A stretch of DNA of 24,431 nt from an uncultured Prevotella sp. (GTDB lineage: Bacteria > Bacteroidota > Bacteroidia > Bacteroidales > Bacteroidaceae), in NCBI GenBank assembly GCA_900557405.1, contig USSF01000035.1, positions 1-24,431 of the forward strand. The letters run 5' to 3'. Under the pieces are notes generated by a model. It had not been told where the DNA came from. It was given only the letters and a program-made list of their open reading frames with translations, and searched no databases. Shown here piece after piece: positions 7,967 through 14,844 of this stretch (positions are counted from its first letter, which is position 1; each line of letters begins with the position of its first letter). A program made the position numbers and the translations under genes.

Positions 7967-8488
7967 TCAATACAGTTTGATGTATTCGTATTCGTTGCCC
8001 ACGAGGGCGAGGTAGCGCTCGAAGTCCTCGCGGCGTATCACCACCGTGCCGCGGCAGTCGTTGGGATGGAACGAGAGAGTCTCTGCCCCGCGCAGGTTCT
8101 CGTCGAGAAAGAGGTGCACGTGGCTCTCCGTGTCGTTGATGAGCCCGAAGGGCGACACGCTGCCCGGCTCCAGTCCCAGATATTTCATCATGCGCTCGGG
8201 CGAGGCGAACGAGAGCTTTCCGCATGAAGGCAGTCCTCTGGCCACGAGCGACTCCTTGAGCAGATGTTCCAGGTCGTGTATGGCGAGGTCGTGGTCGCAG
8301 TTGAAGCATACGAGATAGTGGCGGTTGCCCTTGTGGTTGCGGAAGAAGAGGTTCTTGCAGTGCACGCTGCCGTCGTCTTTCCACCATCGTCTCGCCTCCT
8401 CGATGGTCTTTCCCTCGGGGTGGTTGTAGTTGGTGAACGGGATGTCGTGTTCTCTGAGATATGTGAGTACGGTTTCTTCTCTTGTCAT
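7967..8488 (-). CDS. Stand-alone prolyl-tRNA editing protein (YbaK/ProX/PrdX family deacylase)
   Basis: Enzymes of this family are cytoplasmic and hydrolyse mischarged aminoacyl-tRNAs, typically Ala-tRNA(Pro) or Cys-tRNA(Pro). The 173-residue length fits a single YbaK domain. Recognisable pieces are the N-terminal helix and HPEGKTIEEA, the block KNLFFRNHKGNRHYLV with the expected catalytic lysine (Lys45), GKLSFASPERMMKYLGLEPGSVSPFGL, and HVHLFLDENL. I chose the ATG at 8488 (MTREETVLTYLREHDIPF) over an in-frame start 46 codons upstream. A promoter box lies immediately before 8488, and the extra N-terminus does not resemble the family. This is a housekeeping gene between the two arms of the PUL with its own promoter, so a link to pectin use is unlikely. 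Amino-acid specificity is not resolved. Confidence 0.9.
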   Translation of the reverse strand: MTREETVLTYLREHDIPFTNYNHPEGKTIEEARRWWKDDGSVHCKNLFFRNHKGNRHYLVCFNCDHDLAIHDLEHLLKESLVARGLPSCGKLSFASPERMMKYLGLEPGSVSPFGLINDTESHVHLFLDENLRGAETLSFHPNDCRGTVVIRREDFERYLALVGNEYEYIKLY

Positions 8489-8498
8489 GTTTTTTCCG

Positions 8499-8506
8499 CA
8501 AAGGTA
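8499..8506 (-). promoter_or_regulatory. Predicted -7 box for the prolyl-tRNA editing gene
   Basis: On the minus strand this is TACCTTTG, a full TAnnTTTG match, ending 10 nt before the ATG at 8488. The resulting 5' leader would be only a few nucleotides, or absent. It decides the start codon choice for this gene. Confidence 0.65.
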
Positions 8507-8645
8507 ATATGTATTTCGGATTTTCCACCATTCCGCCGTATTTTTTTCTCTTCCGTTAAATGCATTGACAGTAAACAACGACCTTTTTATATTCAAAGCA
8601 TGGCTTTGCAGATTTTCAAGCGTCATGTAAACAAATCAAAAAAAC

Positions 8646-8675
8646 GGTACCAAAAAGGTGCAGCACCCTGGTACC
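8646..8675. repeat. Nested hairpin with two GGTACC sites
   Basis: GGTACCA (8646-8652) pairs with TGGTACC (8669-8675). Inside, GGTGC (8657-8661) and GCACC (8663-8667) form a second inverted repeat. There is no U-tract, so it is not a standard terminator. It could be a protein-binding or cruciform-prone site. Confidence 0.6.
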
Positions 8676-8686
8676 AAGAGTACAGC

Positions 8687-8755
8687 ATAGGTATACTAAC
8701 AGTATAACATACCTATACTCATCGTATAACATACCTATACTCATCGTATAACATA
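8687..8755. repeat. Tandem 22-bp repeats with inverted ATAGGTAT/ATACCTAT motifs
   Basis: A 22-bp unit starting GTATAACATACCTATAC occurs at 8702-8723 and 8724-8745, with a partial third copy (first 10 bp) at 8746-8755. An inverted partner, ATAGGTAT at 8687-8694, pairs with ATACCTAT at 8709-8716 and its copy in the second unit. TATACT/AGTATA (8692-8697 and 8701-8706) forms an inner hairpin. The arrangement resembles an iterated binding site. Confidence 0.8.
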
Positions 8756-8804
8756 GCTCCTACCCGTATCTTGTCTACTTGTCAACTCGTCTTCTTCCCA
8801 TTAA

Positions 8805-8825
8805 TTTTATCAAGAATTACATGAA
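8805..8825 (+). repeat. 21-bp direct repeat, copy 2
   Basis: This is an exact copy of 7910-7930. Its ATG (8821) opens a 52-codon frame ending at 8979 that I do not recognise and do not call as a gene. Confidence 0.85.
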
Positions 8826-9113
8826 ACATCTTCCTTACAGCATCATGCCATTGAGTCATCAAGAAGACAACATGCCGTATGGAGTGTTTTTTGTACTCAC
8901 CGGAACAAAAGAAAATGCAGGTTTTTATGCTTTCTTGATATACGACAAGTTTTATTGGGGACAATGCTACAGGCTATAATATTTGATACACAAAACTTTG
9001 ATATTTGACAAAAGTGAAAGAAAAGTACCGGTTTTACCTGTTTTTTTTATGAAAAAACCTGTTTTTACCAATAAATTGCACTTGATTTAAAGCAATTCAG
9101 ACGAAAAAATCAC

Positions 9114-9121
9114 TACCTTTG
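9114..9121 (+). promoter_or_regulatory. Predicted -7 box for the ECF sigma gene
   Basis: TACCTTTG is a full TAnnTTTG match. Transcription would start near 9128, giving a leader of about 36 nt before the ATG at 9164. The box rules out an in-frame TTG at 9119 as a start codon, since it lies inside the promoter. No clear -33 TTG is visible. Confidence 0.6.
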
Positions 9122-9163
9122 CAGAGAACAAATCTATTAAAAGCGCTTCCTCTGCCGAAAGGC

Positions 9164-9700
9164 ATGAAGAAGTCTTGGCAAGTAGTATTATCAAACAAAT
9201 CTATGGTTAACTTAACACAGCTTTACGACAAGCACATCGACAACCTTTTCATGTTCGGCACGAAATTCACTGCCGACCGCGAACTCATAAAGGACTGCAT
9301 ACAGGATGTATTTGTCAAACTATTCAATAAGAGAGCGCAGCTCGACAAGGTGAACAACATCGAGTCATACCTCTATGTTTCTCTCAGAAACCGCATCAAC
9401 GACGAATTCCGCCGTCAGACACACCTCTGCGACGACGAGATTACCGACGCCAACATGAAGCCGCTCTGCGACAGCGGGGAGGAATACAGCATGGAGCGCA
9501 TGGAGGAGGAGGCGAACCGCACGCTCACCATGACGCAATACATCAGCAACCTCTCGCCCAGGCAGCAGCAAATCATACACCTTTATTATATAGAGGAGCG
9601 CAAATACGACGATATCTGCCAGATTATGGGCATCAACTACCAGTCTGTGCGCAATCTGATGCACCGCAGCATGAGCCGGCTGAGAGAAATGGCAAAATAA
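9164..9700 (+). CDS. ECF-type RNA polymerase sigma factor
   Basis: This is a 178-residue alternative sigma factor of the extracytoplasmic-function type. Region 2 spans about residues 17-84 (LYDKHIDNLFMFGTKFTADRELI... DCIQDVFVKLF... SYLYVSLRNRINDEFRR), and region 4 spans about 128-176 (LSPRQQQIIHLYYIEERKYDDICQIMGI... SVRNLMHRSMSRLREM) with its helix-turn-helix. I chose the ATG at 9164 because the short W-containing N-terminus (MKKSWQVVL) fits Bacteroidetes relatives; an ATG at 9203 is the alternative. In this phylum such factors often control SusC/SusD genes through a FecR-like anti-sigma partner. None is encoded beside it here; a 45-codon ORF follows instead. Whether it regulates this PUL, something elsewhere, or general stress is open. 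Confidence 0.9.
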   Translation: MKKSWQVVLSNKSMVNLTQLYDKHIDNLFMFGTKFTADRELIKDCIQDVFVKLFNKRAQLDKVNNIESYLYVSLRNRINDEFRRQTHLCDDEITDANMKPLCDSGEEYSMERMEEEANRTLTMTQYISNLSPRQQQIIHLYYIEERKYDDICQIMGINYQSVRNLMHRSMSRLREMAK

Positions 9701-9786
9701 TATCGGCATATTGAGTACAGGCCGGCAGTCAGCGCGTCTTTAATGTGATATCTATAATAAAAGCATCATATAAAGACTCGATTGAA

Positions 9787-9924
9787 ATGACTGACAACTA
9801 CGCAAAATACGCAAAAAGACAGAATCCGCCGGCAGGAAACCCCGGCGTGGCGCCCCTCTCGGCAGACGAGAAGGCGGAGCTGAAGATGCGCATCATGCTC
9901 GCCATAAACGGCAACATGGCCTGA
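9787..9924 (+). CDS. Small ORF (45 residues) downstream of the sigma factor, function unknown
   Basis: The frame starts MTDNYAKYAKRQNPPAGNPG and ends MLAINGNMA. It is preceded by an AT-rich stretch and followed by an AT-rich tail, while the frame itself is GC-rich (many GCC, GGC, CTC, GAG codons), which suggests real coding. It has no membrane segment or signal peptide. The C-terminal half (LSADEKAELKMRIMLAI) is predicted to be helical and loosely recalls the N-terminal helix of Bacteroidetes anti-sigma factors. It lies 86 bp behind the sigma gene and before a terminator, so it may be co-transcribed. It could be a small regulator, a remnant of an anti-sigma gene, or non-coding. Confidence 0.45.
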   Translation: MTDNYAKYAKRQNPPAGNPGVAPLSADEKAELKMRIMLAINGNMA

Positions 9925-10041
9925 AAAAGGGCATGTGTGTGCCACGGAAATAAAGGAATCGCAAATAGTTTTAGACAATAAATCATAGCAGAAGATTCAG
10001 GTAGCAAGTTTTTTTGTACCAAGGTAAAAAGTATTGTATGG

Positions 10042-10081
10042 AAGGTGTGGATAAATTTTTATCCGCACCTTTCTTTTTTTT
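10042..10081 (+). terminator. Intrinsic terminator after the sigma factor unit
   Basis: AAGGTGTGGATAAA (10042-10055) pairs with TTTATCCGCACCTT (10058-10071) with one G-U wobble, and a T-rich run follows to 10081. It ends the sigma-factor/small-ORF transcript. The T-run sits where the -33 region of the next promoter would be. Confidence 0.75.
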
Positions 10082-10096
10082 CTGAAACTTTTGATG

Positions 10097-10104
10097 TATC
10101 TTTG
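10097..10104 (+). promoter_or_regulatory. Predicted -7 box for the HTCS gene
   Basis: TATCTTTG matches TAnnTTTG and gives a start near 10111, 12 nt before the ATG at 10123. This argues that the reading frame's upstream ATG at 10045, inside the terminator hairpin, is not the real start. Confidence 0.6.
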
Positions 10105-10122
10105 GACTATATTTCTGCAACA

Positions 10123-13100
10123 ATGGAGCGTCAAAGACATTTTATCATCATACTCATTACGGCTCTCATGCATGCCGTAGCCGTGGCGCAGACGGGACTG
10201 ATTGCCACAAGATATTCGGTGGACAACGGACTGCCGACGGGCATCGTGAATACCACGGTGAAAGACCGCGACGGATTCGTATGGCTCGGCACATGGTACG
10301 GGCTGTCATCATTTGACGGCACGGAATTCAATTCATACGTGGTAAGGAAGAACCCGAAATCTGACATCCCGCCGCGGAAGGTAATCAGCATAGTGGAGGA
10401 CAGGCGGAACAGCCTGTGGGTCCGCACTTCGGACAACCGCCTCTACCGCTTCGACAAGACCACGGAAACGTTCAATGATATGTATTCCGAGCTGCGCAAG
10501 GTGGCGTCAAACCTGAAGGTGATAAAAATCCAGACTATCGACAACGGGAACACCCTTATCTATACCCGCGACAAGAATCTGTATGAAATCCGCGTGGACG
10601 AGGACAACAGCCCGCATATCCGGAAGATTTACGATGCACGCCACGACATAGACCGCAGCACCATGAGGCTCAAGAGAAACGTGGTGGGCGAAACCGGGCG
10701 GTATCTGTTCTGGCTCGGACCTGACTTCGAGGTGGGCATCGTCTCGAAGGGCAGCAAGGTGTCAAAAACTTCCATTCTGCGCAACGTGCCCGACGCTTCG
10801 AGCGCCACTACCTTCTCCCATTACGGCCGCACGGTGTATATCGGCACGGCATCGGGCAATACGTATGCCATAAATGCCGACAACGGCAGGGTCGTAAAGT
10901 TGCGCACTGCCGGCAGTTCAGCCATTTGCACAATAAACAGAATCGGCAGCAGAGTGTTCACGTCGACAAACAGCGGGATTTACTGTGACGGGAAGCTCCT
11001 CGCACGGCTTGCGGGAGGGGCGACACAGTCGTATGCAGACAGCAGGGGAAAACTATGGATATACGGCAGGGGGAGCGGTTTGACGCTGTTTGACCCGAGC
11101 GACAACTCCACGAGAAACTTCCCTACTCCGGCGCATACGGTGCTTGATGCCGTGAAATTCTGTGATGCCGGTGCCAACGGCATGTTCTTCCTGCTGCGCA
11201 ACGAGACAGTGTGGAGATTCGACCGCAACACGGGAACCATGCAGAACTTCAACCCGCAGAGCTTTGTCGGGGCGGATCTGGGGGCTATGCCTTTCGCCAT
11301 AGGCGGAAGAGGGCAAGCCACGAAATTCGTTGACATCGATATCGACAGCGACGGACTGCTGTGGCTGTCATCGTCTACCGACGGACTCTTTAAAGTGAGG
11401 TTCCCGAGAGACCTGTTCACATTCCTCTATCCCGGTATGCTTGCCGCAGACGTCAGTGATGCGAATTCCGATTACGGCATACGCTCGCTCTATCAGGCGG
11501 CCAACGGCGATATATGGATAGGCACACGCCACCGCACGCTATACTGCGTGGACGGCAGAAGCGGGGAGCTGAAGAAAAAGTTTGAGAACCTTGCGGCAAA
11601 CATATATAATATAATGGTGGACCGCAGCGGATGCCTCTGGCTCTCGTCCAAGGGCGGCGGTCTGATTATGGGAACGCCGGACAGAAGTGCGCCGCAGGGC
11701 ATACGCTTCACGTCTTACCGCCACAACACCCGCAACAGATACAGCATCAGCCACGACAACGTGTACTATTCCTATCAGGACAGTCGCGGCAGAATATGGG
11801 TCTGCACCTATGGCGGCGGACTGAATCTGATAAGCCGGCAGGGCGGCAAGACCATATTCATCAACAAGAACAACCGCATGAAGCAATATCCCCACAACGA
11901 CCTGTATATCAATGCAAGGCAGATTGTGGAGGACAACAACCACACGATGTGGGTGGCAACGACCGACGGACTGCTCTCGTTCGACGGTTCCTTCAAGAAC
12001 GCCGAGGGCATAGTATTCAACAATTTCCGCCGCGGAAAGAACCATACCGTGGTGGACAACGACGTGTTGAACCTGTTGAAAGACCATAAGGGAAACATCT
12101 GGATAAGCGTGTTCGGATGCGGAGTGAACAAGATTGAGGGCTACGATGCCACGTCGGGAAACCTGCGCCTGTATGCCGTGACAGGCAGCGGACAGTCGGG
12201 CAATATGGTATCCACACTCGTGGAGGACAAGCGCCACCGTCTGTGGTTCACGGCCGAAAACGGACTCTCGAGTCTGGCTGAGACCGGCAGCACACTGAAC
12301 ACCTACGGCCATCTCGACGGATTCCAGTCCAGCAAGGTGGAGGACAATGCCGCCATATGCCTGAAGGACGGGCGAATACTCGTGGGCAGTCGTTTGGGCG
12401 TCATAGCCTACAGCCCGGACAAGGTGGAGCATGAGGGGAAACGTTCTTATCCTATATTCATAGTGGATTTCAAGGTACAGAACCGCAGTCTCGCCAGTTT
12501 CACACCACCAATCAGCGAGGTGTCGCCACGATACGCCAAGGAGATTACGCTGACACACGACCAGGACATGTTCTCGATAGAGTTCAGTGCACTCAACTTC
12601 GGCAGCAACGATACCACGACATTCACCTACATCCTCGACGGATACGAGAAACACTGGCACATGGACGACGAGAGCCGCGTTGCCTCATACGCCAACATTC
12701 CGCCGGGAGAATACATATTCAGGGTGAAGTCGGCAGAGGGCAACTCGCCCGAACGCACGCTGCGCATCACCATTCTGCCGCCCTGGTGGGCAACGTGGTG
12801 GGCTTACTGCATATACTTCATACTCCTGTGTGCCGCCGTCTATGGTGGCATCCGACTGTCCCTGGCCATGCTCAGGATGCGCAACGAGGTGTATATCAGC
12901 AACAGGCTCGCCGAACTGAAAATCCGTTTCTTCACAAACATCAGCCATGAGCTGCGCACACCGCTCACGCTCATAAAGAGTCCGATAACCTCGCTCATCC
13001 GTAACGAGAGAATCTCTGCCGAAGGCAAGGAATACCTGCGCCTGATAGACCGCAACGCCACGAAGATGCTGCATCTCGTGAACCAGATTCTCGACTTCCG

Positions 13101-14628
13101 CAAGGTGCAGAACGGCAAGATGCCGCTCCATCTGTCGCATACCGACATCTGCGACATCATGCGTATATTCCATGAGGAATACCGCATGGCGGCAAAGGAC
13201 CGCAACATAAAGATGGAATTCAATCTGCCGCAGGAGCCGTTGATGGCATGGTGTGATGCCGAGAAGATAGGCGTAATCCTCAACAATATCATCAGCAACG
13301 CCTTCAAGTACACACATACGGGAGGGGAAATAACCGTGAGCGCAAGCTACGTCAACAACAGCACAAGCCACCCCTGCGACAGTTCCATTTGCCGTATAAG
13401 GGTGGAGGACAATGGTGCGACCATCCCCGAAGGACAGTTGGAAAAAATCTTCGACCGCTTCGCAATGGCAGACAACGCCACGTCGTCTGATACCCAGCAG
13501 ACCGGCACAGGCATCGGTCTGAGTCTGTCGCGCGAATACGCCATCATGCACCATGGCAGGATTTGGGCAGAGAACCTGCCCAACGGCGGCGGTGCAGCCT
13601 TCACTCTGGAAATCCCCACCAACAAGGAAGCCTACGCCAACGACCTCACCGAAATATTGCTCGACGACAATACGGCAAAGGCTGAGGGTAAGAAAGAGAT
13701 TGCGGAAGAATCAGATAGCCGGACTTGCCTATCGTACGGCTCGGATTTCTCAGACAGCCCAGACGGCTCAGACAGTTCTGAAAACTCCGGGAGACCCGAT
13801 AATTCAAACCAGTCCCGGTCCTCTTCCTCCTCCCCTACCCTCGTCCTCATCGAGGACAACTCCGACCTCCGCCGCCTCCTCACCATGCAGCTTAGCCAAT
13901 CCTACCGTGTCATCCCTGCAGAAGACGGCGTGGACGGACTGGAGAAGATACTCTCCTCACACCCCGACCTTATCATCACCGACCTGATGATGCCCCGCAT
14001 GGATGGTGTGGAACTGCTGCGGAGAGTGAGGAAAGACTTCACCGTCAGCCATGTGCCGGTGATTATCCTCACGGCAAAGAACGGCGACGAGGAGAAGACA
14101 CGAGTCATCGCCAACGGTGCCAATGCCTTCATCACCAAACCGTTCAGCCAAGAGATGCTCATGGCACGTATCCACCAACTGCTGCAGGAGCAGAGTGTAT
14201 TCCAGCGCAAGATGATTCTGCAGCAAAGCCACCAGGCAGCAGAGTCCGACTCTGCAGCCGACGAATACGAAAAGCATCTGGCAAAGAAAGACATGGAGTT
14301 CATCACACGCATCCGCAGCTTCATCGAAGAGAACATACAGAATGAGGATTTCAACATCGATACCATCGCCGGAGAAATCGGACTGAGCCGTTCAGCCTTC
14401 TTCAAGAAACTGAAGAGCCTGACCGGATACGCCCCCATTGACCTCGTGAGGGAAATCCGCCTTGACAAAGCGGAGAAACTCATAGCCACCACCAGCGACA
14501 GCGTTTCGGAGATAGCCTATAAGGTCGGCTTCAAGGAAGCGAGCTATTTCGGCAAATGCTTCAAGAAGAAATTCGGAATGACGCCACTGGAATACCGCAA
14601 CCGGAATACAAAGAAACAGGACGAATGA
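10123..14628 (+). CDS. Hybrid two-component system sensor histidine kinase/response regulator (HTCS)
   Basis: This is a one-protein PUL regulator spanning the inner membrane, 1501 residues from the ATG at 10123. Order: signal peptide (1-22, ending AVA); periplasmic Reg_prop beta-propeller repeats (about 30-780, for example DGFVWLGTWYGLSSFDG and RGRIWVCTYGGGLNLI); Y_Y_Y domain (about 830-885, YILDGYEKHW); membrane helix (about 890-912); HisKA with FFTNISHELRTPLTLIKSP, phosphorylated His942; HATPase_c with N-box ILNNIISNAFKYT and G2 box GTGIGLSLS; a Ser/Asp-rich linker (about 1197-1239); a receiver domain with phospho-acceptor Asp1287 in IITDLMMP; and an AraC-type DNA-binding domain (about 1395-1495). 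Known members bind an oligosaccharide in the periplasm and activate the local PUL. Here it is expected to sense a pectin fragment and drive both arms. The G1 box reads DNGATI, lacking the second glycine. Confidence 0.95.
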   Translation: MERQRHFIIILITALMHAVAVAQTGLIATRYSVDNGLPTGIVNTTVKDRDGFVWLGTWYGLSSFDGTEFNSYVVRKNPKSDIPPRKVISIVEDRRNSLWVRTSDNRLYRFDKTTETFNDMYSELRKVASNLKVIKIQTIDNGNTLIYTRDKNLYEIRVDEDNSPHIRKIYDARHDIDRSTMRLKRNVVGETGRYLFWLGPDFEVGIVSKGSKVSKTSILRNVPDASSATTFSHYGRTVYIGTASGNTYAINADNGRVVKLRTAGSSAICTINRIGSRVFTSTNSGIYCDGKLLARLAGGATQSYADSRGKLWIYGRGSGLTLFDPSDNSTRNFPTPAHTVLDAVKFCDAGANGMFFLLRNETVWRFDRNTGTMQNFNPQSFVGADLGAMPFAIGGRGQATKFVDIDIDSDGLLWLSSSTDGLFKVRFPRDLFTFLYPGMLAADVSDANSDYGIRSLYQAANGDIWIGTRHRTLYCVDGRSGELKKKFENLAANIYNIMVDRSGCLWLSSKGGGLIMGTPDRSAPQGIRFTSYRHNTRNRYSISHDNVYYSYQDSRGRIWVCTYGGGLNLISRQGGKTIFINKNNRMKQYPHNDLYINARQIVEDNNHTMWVATTDGLLSFDGSFKNAEGIVFNNFRRGKNHTVVDNDVLNLLKDHKGNIWISVFGCGVNKIEGYDATSGNLRLYAVTGSGQSGNMVSTLVEDKRHRLWFTAENGLSSLAETGSTLNTYGHLDGFQSSKVEDNAAICLKDGRILVGSRLGVIAYSPDKVEHEGKRSYPIFIVDFKVQNRSLASFTPPISEVSPRYAKEITLTHDQDMFSIEFSALNFGSNDTTTFTYILDGYEKHWHMDDESRVASYANIPPGEYIFRVKSAEGNSPERTLRITILPPWWATWWAYCIYFILLCAAVYGGIRLSLAMLRMRNEVYISNRLAELKIRFFTNISHELRTPLTLIKSPITSLIRNERISAEGKEYLRLIDRNATKMLHLVNQILDFRKVQNGKMPLHLSHTDICDIMRIFHEEYRMAAKDRNIKMEFNLPQEPLMAWCDAEKIGVILNNIISNAFKYTHTGGEITVSASYVNNSTSHPCDSSICRIRVEDNGATIPEGQLEKIFDRFAMADNATSSDTQQTGTGIGLSLSREYAIMHHGRIWAENLPNGGGAAFTLEIPTNKEAYANDLTEILLDDNTAKAEGKKEIAEESDSRTCLSYGSDFSDSPDGSDSSENSGRPDNSNQSRSSSSSPTLVLIEDNSDLRRLLTMQLSQSYRVIPAEDGVDGLEKILSSHPDLIITDLMMPRMDGVELLRRVRKDFTVSHVPVIILTAKNGDEEKTRVIANGANAFITKPFSQEMLMARIHQLLQEQSVFQRKMILQQSHQAAESDSAADEYEKHLAKKDMEFITRIRSFIEENIQNEDFNIDTIAGEIGLSRSAFFKKLKSLTGYAPIDLVREIRLDKAEKLIATTSDSVSEIAYKVGFKEASYFGKCFKKKFGMTPLEYRNRNTKKQDE

Positions 14629-14642
14629 CAAATAATGTCTGT

Positions 14643-14689
14643 AGGTTTCCGTCAACAGCGAGCAAATGGCTGATTGTTGACGGAAACCT
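14643..14689. repeat. 15-bp perfect inverted repeat after the HTCS gene
   Basis: AGGTTTCCGTCAACA (14643-14657) and its exact complement (14675-14689) flank a 17-nt loop, 14 nt after the HTCS stop codon. No U-tract follows on either strand. It may still end transcription, may stabilise the mRNA 3' end, or may be an operator. Confidence 0.7.
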
Positions 14690-14743
14690 GTCATGCAGCA
14701 CGTCGATAGGTTAATTATTTCTAAATAAAACATCAATATATAG

Positions 14744-14751
14744 TAGGTTTG
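14744..14751 (+). promoter_or_regulatory. Candidate -7 box for the small secreted protein gene
   Basis: TAGGTTTG matches TAnnTTTG about 94 nt before the ATG at 14845. The -33 region is poor. It would give a leader of about 87 nt that is AT-rich and unstructured to the eye. Confidence 0.4.
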
Positions 14752-14844
14752 AAATTAAATGAATAATTTTGAAGCGTAAAACGTACAACCAATACGAATC
14801 GATTATCAAACATCTATAAATTATTACTTAAAACTAAAATCAAC

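Larger units (their letters stand above)
8489..9163. other. Gene-free, repeat-rich intergenic region
   Basis: This 675-bp stretch separates the divergent editing and sigma-factor genes and holds both their promoters. It contains a GC-rich nested hairpin (8646-8675), interleaved inverted and tandem repeats (8687-8755), the second copy of a 21-bp repeat (8805-8825), and an A/T-rich segment with T8 and A6 runs at about 9030-9065. Small reading frames on both strands at 8780-8980 show no recognisable protein. Confidence 0.6.

Noticed and set aside
7722..8531. 269-codon minus-strand frame overlapping the prolyl-tRNA editing gene
   Set aside because: It is an arginine- and proline-rich out-of-frame translation of the real gene, which has clear family motifs.
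8626..8626. Upstream start for the prolyl-tRNA editing protein giving 219 residues
   Set aside because: The extra 46 residues span the promoter box at 8499-8506 and do not match the family N-terminus.
8779..8979. Small reading frame (52 codons from the ATG at 8821), and an opposing minus-strand frame at 8782-8964
   Set aside because: Neither has a recognisable product or promoter, both overlap the 21-bp repeat, and the composition is AT-rich like the surrounding non-coding DNA.
9028..9069. T-run/A-run segment with repeated ACCTGTTTTT words before the sigma promoter
   Set aside because: Can be drawn as a hairpin but stems are nearly all A-T, and no transcript is expected to end there.
11539..12660. 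373-codon minus-strand frame inside the HTCS gene
   Set aside because: It is a long shadow frame caused by GC-rich codon bias; the plus-strand propeller repeats are unmistakable.
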